Numbered from the stretch's first letter, positions 7,491 through 17,883 are shown. The stretch is DNA of 64,000 bases from Gemmatimonadota bacterium (GCA_013002885.1 JABDLS010000139.1:1-64000), one strand, 5' to 3'. A program made the numbers and translations. The notes: generated from the letters alone by a model not told the origin.

Positions 7491-8542
7491 GTGCGGGCGG
7501 CAGCTGGGTTGGGGGCTTCGCTCCGCGTCCAGGGGTACGCTACGCGGACGTCGGTATACACGTCGTCGACGGCATCCGGACCGTGGGGCTTCGGCTCGTC
7601 GATGACCTTCTCTGCCGCGACCCGACACGCTTCGAAGACCTCGGAGTCGATGGCGTCGAGCTCTGACTCCGTCGCCCATTCGTTGTTGATGAGACGGCGG
7701 CGGTACTGGTCGAGGGGGTCCTTCTTCTCCCACTCGGCGATGAGGGCGGGGTCCACATAGTCCTGGGGATCGTGCTGGGCGTGGCCAAGACGCCGGAAGT
7801 ACCGGAGCTCCACCATTCGGGTCCCCTCACCCGATCTCACGAGGGTGGCGGCCCGTCGGACGGTGTCGAAGACCTCGAGAACGTCGGTGCCGTCCACCGA
7901 ATCGGCGCCGATGCCGTACCCGGGCCCCTTGTCCGCGAAGCTCGCAACCCGCGTGTTCTTGTGCGTGGGAGTGGAGAAGGCCCACTGGTTGTTCTCCACC
8001 ATCAAGATCATGGGGCAGCGCTGGACGGCGGCGAAGTTGAGCCCCTCATGCCACGCACCGGTGGAGGAGGCCCCGTCGCCGTAGAAGACCATGCCGATCC
8101 GTTCTTCCCCACGGAGTCGAAAACTCAGCGTGATGCCCGCCATGATCTCGATCATGGTGCCCAAGGGCGACACCGGGCCGACAAAGCCCTTCTGGAAATC
8201 GAACCAGTGCACGTTGGCTTCCCGGCCTCGGGTAGGCCCCGACCCCTTGGCCATGTATTGGCGGAAGAAGTCCTCGAGGTCTCCCCCGAAGAGGAACAGA
8301 GCACCGGCAGCGCGAACGGTGTGCGCGAGGAAGTCCCCGGTCCCGTCGTCGCGACGCCTCAGAGCGAAAGCCGCGCCCACGGCTCCCGCCTCCTGCCCAA
8401 GGGAGCGGTAGAGTCCGCCGGTGACATGACCCTGCTTCTGCAGAATCTCGAGCCGCTCCTCCGCCGTGCGTGTCAGGCGGAGGGCGCGATAGAGCTCATG
8501 GAGCTCCTTTCGACCGAGACCGTAGGAGTCGCGGTCAGACAT
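7487..8542 (-). CDS. 2-oxoacid dehydrogenase E1 alpha subunit
   Basis: A 351-residue subunit binding thiamine diphosphate. The ThDP motif is complete: YGDGASSTGAWHEGLN, then MILMVENNQW (GDG...NN). The regulatory/active-site loop RRLGHAQHDPQDY, normally holding catalytic His and substrate contacts, is present. The first 15 residues are polar and charged. It starts 44 bp after secG and overlaps E1 beta by 4 bp. It decarboxylates a 2-oxoacid and reductively acylates the lipoyl group of E2. Context with pgk and tpiA favours pyruvate, but the branched-chain type remains possible. Confidence 0.93.
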   Translation of the reverse strand: MSDRDSYGLGRKELHELYRALRLTRTAEERLEILQKQGHVTGGLYRSLGQEAGAVGAAFALRRRDDGTGDFLAHTVRAAGALFLFGGDLEDFFRQYMAKGSGPTRGREANVHWFDFQKGFVGPVSPLGTMIEIMAGITLSFRLRGEERIGMVFYGDGASSTGAWHEGLNFAAVQRCPMILMVENNQWAFSTPTHKNTRVASFADKGPGYGIGADSVDGTDVLEVFDTVRRAATLVRSGEGTRMVELRYFRRLGHAQHDPQDYVDPALIAEWEKKDPLDQYRRRLINNEWATESELDAIDSEVFEACRVAAEKVIDEPKPHGPDAVDDVYTDVRVAYPWTRSEAPNPAAART

Positions 8543-8586
8543 GAAGACCCGATGGCATGAAGACCGCGCGGTGGCGGATCAAGGGG

Positions 8587-8958
8587 TCAGTTGCCCTCGT
8601 TCCCGGAATTGCCCTCGTTGCCCGCCGGGGGTGGCGTCTCTCCGGTGGTTCCAGGTATCACCGGTTCCGGTGCGGTCTGAACCGCCGGCGCATCCACCTG
8701 GATGATCGACTGCGGAGCAGCCGAACGGGACGACATGATGGAAAGCACGAGGGCCAGAATCATGAATGCTGCGCCAGCTGTCCACGTCGCGCGGGTCAGG
8801 ACCGTTTGCGCCTGCCGCCCACCGAGGACGCCGTCGGCCATTGTCCCGCCGCCGCCACCGACGGCGGCGAGACCGCCGCCCTTTCCGGCTTGCAGGAGGA
8901 TCACCACCGACAAAAACAAGCCGTCGAGCACCATCACGGCCAACAAGAATCCATACAT
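8587..8958 (-). CDS. secG: Preprotein translocase subunit SecG
   Basis: A 123-residue inner-membrane protein with two helices: residues 4-22 (FLLAVMVLDGLFLSVVILLQ) and about 58-78. They are joined by the family's Gly-rich loop (QAGKGGGLAAVGGGGGTMAD), followed by the conserved ATWTAGAAFMILALVLS. A Pro/Gln/Asn-rich tail ends in repeats of GNEGN. SecG assists SecYE in protein export. Position between tpiA and the next operon genes is the order seen in many bacteria (pgk-tpiA-secG). Confidence 0.95.
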   Translation of the reverse strand: MYGFLLAVMVLDGLFLSVVILLQAGKGGGLAAVGGGGGTMADGVLGGRQAQTVLTRATWTAGAAFMILALVLSIMSSRSAAPQSIIQVDAPAVQTAPEPVIPGTTGETPPPAGNEGNSGNEGN

Positions 8959-9015
8959 CGGAACCGTATTCCCTTCAGAATGAGTCGTTAAACGTCGATG
9001 AGGCTCGAAACAGTG

Positions 9016-9774
9016 TCAACGGGGCTTCCCTGCCGCCCGCACGATGGCCGCGAAGGAGACCGGATCCAGGCTGGCCCCTCCGACCAGTACACCGTCGACG
9101 TTCTCCGCGGCCATGAGCTCTTCAGCGTTCTCCGGCTTGACCGACCCTCCATAAAGAATCGGGACGCGGCTCGCCCGTTCCGCGCCGACGGCATCCGAAA
9201 GTCGAGCCCGAAGCGTCGCGTGGGCGGCGCTGGCATCGTCTGGGGTGGCCGTCTCCCCGGTACCGATGGCCCAAACGGGCTCATATGCGACGAGAAAACG
9301 CTTGTCTTCGACGTCCAGGTCTCCGAGGGCAGCGTCGAGCTGCCGGAGAATCACCTCGTCGACCCGCCCGGCCCGGCGCTCGGCCAGCGTCTCGCCGACG
9401 CACAGGACGGGCACCAGTCCGTGCCGCCGGGCCGCAGCGACCTTCCTGGTCGTCTCCTCGTCGGTCTCCCCGAACACATGCCGTCGCTCCGAGTGGCCTA
9501 TCAGAGCAAACTCCGCTCCGGCGTTGGCGGCGATGGGGGCAGACGTTTCCCCCGTGAACGCCCCGGCGTCCTCCCAGTGGATGTTCTGAACGCCGAGTCC
9601 GATGCCCTTCACAGCCTCTCCCCGAGCCAAAAACGCGGCCCCGAGTGAAGCCGTCGAGGGGAAGAGGATCAGCTCGTGGCCGGTTTCAAGGACGGAGGTG
9701 TCGAAGTCCTTGAAGAAGCCGCGCGTCTCGTGAGGCCCCAGGTGCATCTTCCAGTTGCCGGCGATGACCGCCAT
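9016..9774 (-). CDS. tpiA: Triosephosphate isomerase
   Basis: Interconverts dihydroxyacetone phosphate and glyceraldehyde 3-phosphate. The 252-residue protein starts MAVIAGNWKMHLGP (Asn7, Lys9 of the active site). It carries the catalytic His in FALIGHSERR and the catalytic Glu in LVAYEPVWAIGTG, followed by the phosphate-binding loop and PILYGGSVKPENAEELM. An ATG at 9774 with GAGGAG upstream is preferred over the longer open frame, whose extra residues do not match the family. It follows pgk by about 50 bp on the same strand. Confidence 0.97.
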   Translation of the reverse strand: MAVIAGNWKMHLGPHETRGFFKDFDTSVLETGHELILFPSTASLGAAFLARGEAVKGIGLGVQNIHWEDAGAFTGETSAPIAANAGAEFALIGHSERRHVFGETDEETTRKVAAARRHGLVPVLCVGETLAERRAGRVDEVILRQLDAALGDLDVEDKRFLVAYEPVWAIGTGETATPDDASAAHATLRARLSDAVGAERASRVPILYGGSVKPENAEELMAAENVDGVLVGGASLDPVSFAAIVRAAGKPR

Positions 9775-9823
9775 GCGTACTCCTCGTTGTGCTGCGTCTA
9801 TTGAGATGGATGGTGACGCGTAA

Positions 9824-11038
9824 CTATTCGTTCTCCACGCCGCTGAGTGACGCCACCCCCGGTAGCTCGGCCCCGGCGATGAGCTCAAGTGACGCCCCGC
9901 CTCCGGTGGACACGTGGGTCAGGCGGTGAGCGACGCCAGCCTGCTGCGCCGCCGCTGCCGAGTCCCCGCCGCCGAGCACGCCCATCGCCCCCGAGTCACA
10001 AGCATCGGCCACCGCCTCGGCAACGGAGATGGTCCCCTGAGCAAAGGGCGCCATCTCGAAGACCCCCATGGGCCCGTTCCAGAAGATCACCCTCGCCTCA
10101 CCAATCATGTCGGCGAAGCGGGATCGTGTCCGGGGGCCAATATCTACGATCTTGTCCACCCCTTTCACGGCGTCACGGTCCACGATCCGTGCCGGAGCGC
10201 CCTCGTGGACTTCGGGAGCCACGACGCAGTCGACAGGCAAGACGATGGTCTCCCCGCCCTCCTCGACGAGCTCGCGGGCCAGGTCGATGGCATCCTCTTC
10301 CACCAGCGACTCGCCGGTGTCGAGACCGAGGGCACGGAAAAAGGTGTTGGCCATGGCTCCCCCGATGAGAAGTCGGTCCACGAGCGGCAGCAGGGCAGAA
10401 ATCACCCCGATCTTGGTGGAGATCTTGGCGCCGCCGATGATGGCCAGAAAAGGACGCTCCGGCATCCGCAGGACACCCTCGAGGTAGCGTAGCTCGCGGG
10501 CCATGAGAATACCCGCGACGGCTTCATGGCCGCGGGAACGCATCGCCTGAGCGAGTCCCGCCGTCGAAGCATGAGCGCGGTGAGCCGTGCCGAAGGCGTC
10601 GTTGACGAAGATGTCCCCGAGGTCGGCCCAGGATGCCGACAACTCCGGGTCATTCTCTGTCTCACCCGGGTGGAAGCGCGTGTTCTCCAGAAGCACGACC
10701 TGCCCCATAGCGGTGTCGGCTACCGCGTGAGCCACCGCCTCGCCGTGGGTCTCGCCGACGAACCGCACCGGGTACTCGAGGAGGTCACCCAGCCGTCGTG
10801 CCACGGGTGCGAGGGAGAACTCGGGCTGAGCCCGGCCCTTCGGGCGTCCCAGGTGGGACAGGAGAACGACCTTCGCTCCCGCGTCACAAAGGATTCGCAG
10901 CGTGGGCAGCGACGCCCGGATTCTCTGATCGTCTGAGACGTCGTCGTCGTCGAGTGGGACGTTGAGGTCCGCCCGCACGAGAACGGTGCGGCCTTCGAGC
11001 CGCGCTGGTTCGAGGTCCGTCAGGCTTTTTTTGATCAA
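9824..11038 (-). CDS. pgk: Phosphoglycerate kinase
   Basis: Makes ATP from 1,3-bisphosphoglycerate. The 404-residue, two-domain enzyme has the N-terminal substrate block VLVRADLNVPL, LLSHLGRPKG, the basic patch LLENTRFHPGE, the hinge block IGGAKISTKIGVI, and the nucleotide end IFWNGPMGVFE with GGGDSAAA. Length is normal. It begins only 7 bp after the stop of the TonB/GWxTD gene and continues into tpiA and secG, so glycolytic genes and the envelope regulator may share a transcript. Confidence 0.97.
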   Translation of the reverse strand: MIKKSLTDLEPARLEGRTVLVRADLNVPLDDDDVSDDQRIRASLPTLRILCDAGAKVVLLSHLGRPKGRAQPEFSLAPVARRLGDLLEYPVRFVGETHGEAVAHAVADTAMGQVVLLENTRFHPGETENDPELSASWADLGDIFVNDAFGTAHRAHASTAGLAQAMRSRGHEAVAGILMARELRYLEGVLRMPERPFLAIIGGAKISTKIGVISALLPLVDRLLIGGAMANTFFRALGLDTGESLVEEDAIDLARELVEEGGETIVLPVDCVVAPEVHEGAPARIVDRDAVKGVDKIVDIGPRTRSRFADMIGEARVIFWNGPMGVFEMAPFAQGTISVAEAVADACDSGAMGVLGGGDSAAAAQQAGVAHRLTHVSTGGGASLELIAGAELPGVASLSGVENE

Positions 11039-11045
11039 TGGTCGA

Positions 11046-13148
11046 CTACTCGGGTGAGAAGATTCTCCCCAGGTCGTCGACGTAGGCGCGCCCTTCCGGT
11101 GTCAGGTCCGTCCGATCACTCGATACCCAGCGGACGAACGTGATGTCGGGACCGCTCCCGTAGTCCCAGAACTCGGTAAGCCGCCCGGAGCCACCGTCGA
11201 CGATGTGGATGGTCTCTGGTCCTCCGAAACGTACCCACACCTCGCCGGCATCACCAACCACCCCTCCAAGGGCCAGGTCGGCGTATACCGCCCTGCTGAG
11301 GTGCTCCACCCATCTTTCGTTCACCGCCGTCTCGGGCTCCCGATCTTTCGTCACCCAGTAGTTCTCCTCCCACGCCCGTCGTTCCGCCGCCGTGAGGCGA
11401 CGATAGTGCTCTCGATCGTCGGGCCCGAGGAGCGCGGCCACGTTGGACAACTCGTCCCGACGCGCCGCGTCCATCCTTTCGAGCGCGGCGCTGAACAGCG
11501 GTGCGGCCTCCGCCGAGCGATCGAGGCGGTGAAGCGCCATGCCCGCGAGCAGAATACCGTCCGGGTGTCCACCCGAAACCCGGGTGAAGCGCCGGGCGGC
11601 CTGGAGCAGCGTCTCCCAGCGACCACCCTCGGCGAGGGTGACGAGGAAACCGACGTTGGCACGAGTGTGAGGCGCATACGCCTCGATCGCCGTCCGGAAC
11701 GACGCCATCATCAGCGTGAGGTCGGCTGAGCTGTTCTCGCGAAGCTCGAATCCGGCGTCGAAGACACCCTCCATCTCCGACGGGCACAGGTAGTTCCAGG
11801 CGATGAGGCGCTCGACCGACGCATAGCCGGTACCGGTCCCGCCGGAATAACGCGCGGCACGGCACGCGGCGTCGCCGAATGCCTCGGCGCGCACGCTTCC
11901 TACCCCATGGGAGGCTGTCCAGTTGTCCCGCACCAGGGAGCCCCGCTCATAGTGAAGTTCGGCCACCACCCAGTCGCTCGGGGCCGCTTCTTCTCGGATG
12001 GCCATCTGAAGCCCACGCTCGAAAAGCTGTCGTGCCTCTGCACGCACACCTTGCCGGAGGCGGATGCGGCCGAGCGCCAGGAGAGATGCAGGTGTTTCCG
12101 AGCCCCGGTCCAAGGCGGCGCTCAGAGCGTCGCCCACGGCGGTGCGCCACTCGGTCGGCGTCACCGAAGCAGGTGCCACGCCTTCCAGGATCGCAGAAAC
12201 CGGTCCGTACCGCTCGATGACGGTGGGATCGTCGAGAGCCTGTTCCAGGCTCGCCGCCGCTGCGGCCAACTCGTCCTCCACCGCGGTCCCACCCCATTGG
12301 ATCTCGGCCACCGTCTCGAGGTCGAGAGGCGTACTGAGGTGCCACCATTCGCTCTGGTCGATCGTGGGCAGGCTCATGGGGTCGACCACAGGAGCCAGTG
12401 AGCGGGGCGCGGCCCGGGCCGGGTCGGGTTGGAAGAGGACGGGGAACTCGATCCACAAGGCGACGGGTTGTCCGCTCTGAAGGGCAGGCACGAACCGGAA
12501 TCTGGGGGCGACCCTGACGGCGACCCGATCGAGAGACTCGAAGCCCGACGACTCGATCACCGACGACTCGCTGACCCGTCCCTGCTCATCCACTCGCATC
12601 CGCAACCTCACGACCCCACCGATCTGGCCAAGCTGGAGAGCGTCAGGATACTCGTCCTGAAGCATCTCCTCGGCGCCTTCCCGGTCGAGCATCTGAGGGG
12701 GAATCCTCGAGGCGTCGGGCAGCAGCGAGGGCTGCGGCTCCTCGACAGGCGCGGTCTCGACCTCTGCCGGCTCCAGAGGAGCTGCCGGAGGCTGGACAGG
12801 GCTGAGCTCGACAGAGCGGATGGGCTCGCGCACCTCCTCCTCCACTGGCTCTACCACCACTGGTTGCTCCTCGGGCCCGAGCACCCCCATGAGGCGCACC
12901 AGGGAAGCACGCGCCGAGGGAACGGCGGCACCGCCGAGGAGAAGGGTGATGAGCGCAGCGGCGGCGATGTGCCGCCGCCGGCTCGAACGCAGCCGAAGGG
13001 GCTCTTCGGTCCAGGCCCGCGCCAACTCGGCCCGGAGCTCCGGGACGAAGGAAGCGCGCTCCTCGTAGCGGATGGACGAGAGCTCCGCATCCAGCGACTT
13101 CAGGTCGTCGGGCAGGTTGCCGTCGGGGAAATCGAAAAGGTCGGTCAT
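11046..13148 (-). CDS. Membrane-anchored TonB-C / TPR-like / GWxTD-type protein, possible anti-sigma
   Basis: A 700-residue protein. Residues 1-58 are charged and cytoplasmic, 60-78 form a membrane helix (HIAAAALITLLLGGAAVP), and 90-150 are rich in Pro/Glu/Val. About 165-240 look like a TonB C-terminal domain (GGVVRLRMRVDEQGRVSESS...). About 300-600 are helical and repeat-like, and 600-700 resemble the GWxTD domain (YWVTKDREPETAVNERWVEH, then VWVRFGGPETI). Its ATG overlaps the upstream ECF sigma gene by 4 bp, the usual place for an anti-sigma factor. That role and any periplasmic signal are inference. No zinc motif is seen in the cytoplasmic part. Confidence 0.7.
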   Translation of the reverse strand: MTDLFDFPDGNLPDDLKSLDAELSSIRYEERASFVPELRAELARAWTEEPLRLRSSRRRHIAAAALITLLLGGAAVPSARASLVRLMGVLGPEEQPVVVEPVEEEVREPIRSVELSPVQPPAAPLEPAEVETAPVEEPQPSLLPDASRIPPQMLDREGAEEMLQDEYPDALQLGQIGGVVRLRMRVDEQGRVSESSVIESSGFESLDRVAVRVAPRFRFVPALQSGQPVALWIEFPVLFQPDPARAAPRSLAPVVDPMSLPTIDQSEWWHLSTPLDLETVAEIQWGGTAVEDELAAAAASLEQALDDPTVIERYGPVSAILEGVAPASVTPTEWRTAVGDALSAALDRGSETPASLLALGRIRLRQGVRAEARQLFERGLQMAIREEAAPSDWVVAELHYERGSLVRDNWTASHGVGSVRAEAFGDAACRAARYSGGTGTGYASVERLIAWNYLCPSEMEGVFDAGFELRENSSADLTLMMASFRTAIEAYAPHTRANVGFLVTLAEGGRWETLLQAARRFTRVSGGHPDGILLAGMALHRLDRSAEAAPLFSAALERMDAARRDELSNVAALLGPDDREHYRRLTAAERRAWEENYWVTKDREPETAVNERWVEHLSRAVYADLALGGVVGDAGEVWVRFGGPETIHIVDGGSGRLTEFWDYGSGPDITFVRWVSSDRTDLTPEGRAYVDDLGRIFSPE

Positions 13149-13735
13149 TGATCTATGGTTTCGGCCTCTTCCGCCTCGATGGACGCCTTCAATCGCTTGA
13201 GGGCGCGGTGGAGACGGACGGCGACCGCGTTATTGCTGATGCCGAGGTGCTCGGCGATCTCTGCGTTGTCGAGTCCTGCGCCGTACCGGAGGCTCAAGAC
13301 CTCCTGGTCGGCTTTTCTGAGGGTCCGAGCTCCGTTGAGGAGGCGTTGGATCCTCTCCTGCTTGATCACCCGTTCCTCGTGGGATGGTATGTCCGCAACG
13401 AGGTCCGGGATGCGGTCCAGCGATACGTGGAGCGAACCCCGTCGCTGGAGAGAACGGAGGTGGTCCGTGACCGCGTTCCTGGCGATGCGCAAGAGCCAGG
13501 TCTTCGGCGAAGCCCGCCCGGGATCGTACCGGTGGAAAGCCCTGAGCGCCTTCATGAAGACCGTGGACGTGACGTCCTCGGCGACTTCGCGCGTCGCGAC
13601 CCTGAAGCGCACATACCGATAAACGGCGCTCTGGTACTCGACGTACCACTCCTCGAAGTCCCCCGGGAGCGAATCTTCCGTGCGCGTAGCGCGCTTCACG
13701 GGCCCTCGGCGGGCTACCTCCGACTCGGTTGGCAT
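13145..13735 (-). CDS. ECF-type RNA polymerase sigma factor
   Basis: A 196-residue sigma factor. Region 2 spans about 30-95 (WYVEYQSAVYRYVRFRVATR, VFMKALRAFHRYDP, PKTWLLRIARNAVTDHL) and region 4 about 135-185 (LRKADQEVLSLRYGAGLDNA, then EIAEHLGISNNAVAVRLHRA). ATG 13735 is chosen because AGGAGAG lies just upstream. An ATG 24 bp earlier is possible. It overlaps the TonB/GWxTD gene by 4 bp. The gap gene lies immediately upstream. Probably regulates envelope functions together with its neighbour. Confidence 0.93.
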   Translation of the reverse strand: MPTESEVARRGPVKRATRTEDSLPGDFEEWYVEYQSAVYRYVRFRVATREVAEDVTSTVFMKALRAFHRYDPGRASPKTWLLRIARNAVTDHLRSLQRRGSLHVSLDRIPDLVADIPSHEERVIKQERIQRLLNGARTLRKADQEVLSLRYGAGLDNAEIAEHLGISNNAVAVRLHRALKRLKASIEAEEAETIDQ

Positions 13736-13835
13736 CGCTCTCCTGTACGTAGGCCCCAACCGGAAGTTACACCCCCGGGCGGGGCCTACGCCACGCAGAG
13801 ATCGAGGGCCTGAATAGCCCCCTGATGAGAGCTCC

Positions 13836-14927
<1,092 letters not shown>

Positions 14928-15010
14928 TCATCTGGAAACGCTTCCCACGTGCGTCACCGGTGCGACCTTCGTCGCGCCACCAGACCACACTCTGTCGCCC
15001 AACAGGGTGG

Positions 15011-15868
15011 TCAGGCGGCCTCCTCGCCCAGCTCCCGACCGGGGAGTGCGCGTCCGAAGGTCAGAAGGCGAACCTCCCCCGCGCCACCGGCTCGGAGAGT
15101 CGCCGCTGCTTCCAGTGCGGTGGCGCCGGTGGTCAATACGTCGTCGACCAGCAGCACACTCCTCCCCGCCAACGTCGGGGTAGAGGCTCCACTCGAAAAG
15201 GCGCCTCGTACGTTCTCCCGACGGCGCTCAGGCGAGAGCTGCGTCTGCGAGGCCGCCGCTCCCTTTCGAACGAGGGCCTCGCGTGCGGCGGGGCGGTCGA
15301 GCCGAGCCGCGACGACCTCGGCCAGAAGGGCGGCCTGATTGTATCCACGAGACCGGAGCCGCGCCGAGGTCGTTGCTATCGGCACGACCACCGCAGACGC
15401 GACGAAAACCGGCCACGGCACCGGCCCGCACTCCGAAGCCACTCCGAGTGGCTGCTCCCCCTCGCAGCCCGGACCAGGATTCGGCTTCGAGGCCATTGTG
15501 GCAGACGCCATCAACTGACCCATGAAGGCGGCTAGTTCCCGCCAGCCTTCATACTTCAACGCGTGGACCAGATCGGTCGCCGGAGGCTCGAGCGCGCACG
15601 CGTAACGTGCCGCGGCCAGAGCGGCCGGCCACCCTCGGCACTCGAGACACACCTCGATGGAAGACGGGACCGTCCGGTCGCGTCCGGTGCCCCGGGGCGC
15701 ATGGCAGCGTCGGCAACGCGGCCAGGTGCCACCTCGCAGTCGGGCTCGGCACCGGAAGCAGACGAGAGCGGGAGCCCCACCCACGACCTCCCCCGCCGGG
15801 ATCCAGCGCCTGCACGACATGCATCCGGTGGGAAGGAGGAAGTCGACCAGCCCGCTTCCGAAGGTCAC
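15011..15868 (-). CDS. comF: ComF-family phosphoribosyltransferase-like protein
   Basis: A 285-residue protein. The N-terminal part holds four Cys pairs (CMSC at 16-19, CFRC at 38-41, CRRC at 53-56 followed by His, CLEC at about 75-78), a zinc-ribbon-like module typical of ComF. The C-terminal phosphoribosyltransferase fold shows RSRGYNQAALLA and the PRPP loop VLLVDDVLTTGATALEA. ComF is linked to DNA uptake in competent bacteria, but many non-competent genomes carry it. Start is GTG, and 44 bp separate it from aroE. No other competence gene is nearby. Confidence 0.9.
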   Translation of the reverse strand: MTFGSGLVDFLLPTGCMSCRRWIPAGEVVGGAPALVCFRCRARLRGGTWPRCRRCHAPRGTGRDRTVPSSIEVCLECRGWPAALAAARYACALEPPATDLVHALKYEGWRELAAFMGQLMASATMASKPNPGPGCEGEQPLGVASECGPVPWPVFVASAVVVPIATTSARLRSRGYNQAALLAEVVAARLDRPAAREALVRKGAAASQTQLSPERRRENVRGAFSSGASTPTLAGRSVLLVDDVLTTGATALEAAATLRAGGAGEVRLLTFGRALPGRELGEEAA

Positions 15869-15912
15869 GTCGTCATCCCGACGGTCAGGTCGTCGTTCCT
15901 GGTCGCCATGGG

Positions 15913-16743
15913 TCAGCGCAGGGCCAGGACAGCCCGCATGGCCTCCACCGGTGCCTCATGGCCCCACCAACGCTCGAACGATACCGCCCCTTGGTGTACG
16001 AGCATCTCGAGCCCGTCGGTGGCCCGAATGCCGGCCTTCTCCGCCGCCTTCACGAAGGAGGTCGTGTGGCGGCCGTAGACGACATCCATGGCCGCACCGG
16101 CCCTGTTGAGCATATGGAAGTCGATGGGACTCGCGTCTCCCTCGTGCAAGCCGAGGCTGGTCGCATTGACCACCAGATCGAAGTCTTCTCCCTCCAGACC
16201 CCTCAGAATGGGTACCACTCGGGCCCTCTGACCCCCGATGCGGCGAGCCACCGCGCGTGCCCGTTCCTGCGTCCGGTTGTAGATGCACACTTCGGCGGCG
16301 TCTTCCTGCAGAAGCCCGAGGAGAGCAGCCCGAGCCGCACCTCCCCCTCCGAGTAGCAACGCACGAAGGCCAACCACGGGAACGTCGAGGAAGTCCCGAA
16401 GCGCCCGGCGAAAGCCCTCCACGTCGGTGTTGTCTCCGTGAACCCTACCCGCCTCGTCTCCCCAGAAGGTGTTGCAGGCACCGGTGCGCCGAACTGCCTC
16501 GGATCGCACGTCGAGGAACGTCGCCGCCTTCTCTTTGTGGGGGATGGTGACGTTGCCTCCTCCCCCCGCCTTGGCGAGACCGCGCATGAAGCCGGCCAGG
16601 TCTTCGGGGCCGCAGCGTACGGCCCCGTACACCCCGTCGACACCCGCCGCCTCAAAGGCGGCATTTTGCAGCTCAGGGGAAGCCGAATGAGCGACGGGAT
16701 CACCCAGGAGGGTAAGCACCCGCGTCCGGGCGGTGATGGTCAT
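15913..16743 (-). CDS. aroE: Shikimate dehydrogenase
   Basis: Reduces 3-dehydroshikimate with NADPH in aromatic amino-acid synthesis. The 276-residue protein has substrate block GDPVAHSASPELQNAAFEAA, catalytic Lys in NVTIPHKEKA, catalytic Asp in HGDNTDVEGF, and the Rossmann loop LLGGGGAARAAL followed by NRTQERA. The C-terminal QGAVSFERWWG also fits. Its ATG overlaps the phosphatase gene by 4 bp, so it belongs to the tightly coupled chain from dnaB. Confidence 0.95.
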   Translation of the reverse strand: MTITARTRVLTLLGDPVAHSASPELQNAAFEAAGVDGVYGAVRCGPEDLAGFMRGLAKAGGGGNVTIPHKEKAATFLDVRSEAVRRTGACNTFWGDEAGRVHGDNTDVEGFRRALRDFLDVPVVGLRALLLGGGGAARAALLGLLQEDAAEVCIYNRTQERARAVARRIGGQRARVVPILRGLEGEDFDLVVNATSLGLHEGDASPIDFHMLNRAGAAMDVVYGRHTTSFVKAAEKAGIRATDGLEMLVHQGAVSFERWWGHEAPVEAMRAVLALR

Positions 16744-17240
16744 GGCTCGACCACGGGCGCAATCCGGTCGAGGGCGCGTGTGACGAGGTCGTCGAGGACA
16801 TCGAACGTCTCCAGGTACTCCTCATCAGAGCCACCGATGGGATCAGGAACGCCCGTCAGGTCCAATGTCGCGTCCTCTCCCTCGGCGAAGGAGGTGATTA
16901 CCGCCGCTCGCTCCCCTGCCCCCATCTCGACAACGCGTACCAGATGACTGGCCGACATGGTGAGGATCAGGTCGGCGCTTTCGGCGAGCGCCGGGGTGAG
17001 GAGCGTCGAGCGATGGTCCGTAAGATCGAGCCCGCGCTGGGAGGCAGCCCGCACGGCACCTCCGGAGGGCTCCCCCCCGTCGTACGCAGACACCCCTGCC
17101 GATGCGACTTCGACCTGACCCCAGCCCCGTTCCGCCACCTGGCCGCGGGCGATGGCAGCGGCCATGGGGCTTCGACACGTGTTGCCGGTGCAGACGAAGA
17201 GTAGCCTGAAAGGGCCGGTTTCAGTCGATTCGGGTTCCAT
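16740..17240 (-). CDS. Low-molecular-weight protein phosphatase (Tyr or Arg type)
   Basis: A 166-residue protein with the P-loop Cys17-x5-Arg23 (LLFVCTGNTCRSPMAAAI) near the N-terminus and the general-acid Asp in GVPDPIGGSDEEY near residue 134. Family members remove phosphate from tyrosine or, in the YwlE branch, from arginine. The Thr in CTGNTCRS and the neighbouring Sua5-type gene are typical of the YwlE branch, so protein-arginine phosphatase is a fair alternative. It overlaps tsaC by 20 bp and aroE by 4 bp. Confidence 0.88.
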   Translation of the reverse strand: MEPESTETGPFRLLFVCTGNTCRSPMAAAIARGQVAERGWGQVEVASAGVSAYDGGEPSGGAVRAASQRGLDLTDHRSTLLTPALAESADLILTMSASHLVRVVEMGAGERAAVITSFAEGEDATLDLTGVPDPIGGSDEEYLETFDVLDDLVTRALDRIAPVVEP

Positions 17241-17883
17241 GGATCTCCGGGATCACACATCGTAGTCGGTCGGTGGGGATCGCCCCTTCCCGCAGGACCA
17301 CCGGGGTCGGTCCAGAGCAGTCCACCACCGTCGATGGGGCCGACTCGGGTAGCGTGCCCACGTCCAGGAGCAGCACCCCGTCGGCGCCGAGTCGTCCGAG
17401 AAGCTCGCGCGCCTCCCCGCCTGAGGAAACCGGCGCCTCGCCCGGCGCGTTGAGGCTCGTCGAGGTCAGCGGTCGTCCATACCCTGCGAGCAGGGCCGCT
17501 ACGAGCGGATGCGGGCTCACACGCACGCCGACGGTGCCTCGGGCACTCCTCACTCCCGCGGGGAAGGTACCCTGCGGGTCATCGAGGACGAGCGTCACTG
17601 ACCCAGGCCAGAAAAGACCTGCCAGCTCCCGGGCCTCGTCGGTCCAGACCAACCCCGACGCCCCGTCCGCCGATGGGACGAGGGCGAGAAGCGGCTTGCC
17701 TTCAGCCCTGCCCTTTAACCGCCGCACGGCATCCACCGCTTCGGGTGTGCACGGTCCGCCGAGCCCATAGACGGTCTCCGTCGGATACGCGAGGAGCCCC
17801 CCGGCCTGAAGGTGCTCCACGGCGAGGGTCAGATCCGGTTTCACCTCCCCCCGCAGATCCAAGAGCCTCGGCGCCCCCGTCAT
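17221..17883 (-). CDS. tsaC: L-threonylcarbamoyladenylate synthase
   Basis: Makes threonylcarbamoyl-AMP for the t6A modification at position 37 of ANN-decoding tRNAs. The 220-residue protein is the short YrdC form. It has the basic/ATP pocket GGLLAYPTETVYGLGG, KGRAEGKPLLALVP, WPGSVTLVLDD, and RPLTSTSLNAPGEAPV followed by PSTVVDC near the end. The C-terminal Sua5 domain is absent. The ATG overlaps the ispD stop by 4 bp. Confidence 0.94.
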   Translation of the reverse strand: MTGAPRLLDLRGEVKPDLTLAVEHLQAGGLLAYPTETVYGLGGPCTPEAVDAVRRLKGRAEGKPLLALVPSADGASGLVWTDEARELAGLFWPGSVTLVLDDPQGTFPAGVRSARGTVGVRVSPHPLVAALLAGYGRPLTSTSLNAPGEAPVSSGGEARELLGRLGADGVLLLDVGTLPESAPSTVVDCSGPTPVVLREGAIPTDRLRCVIPEIHGTRID

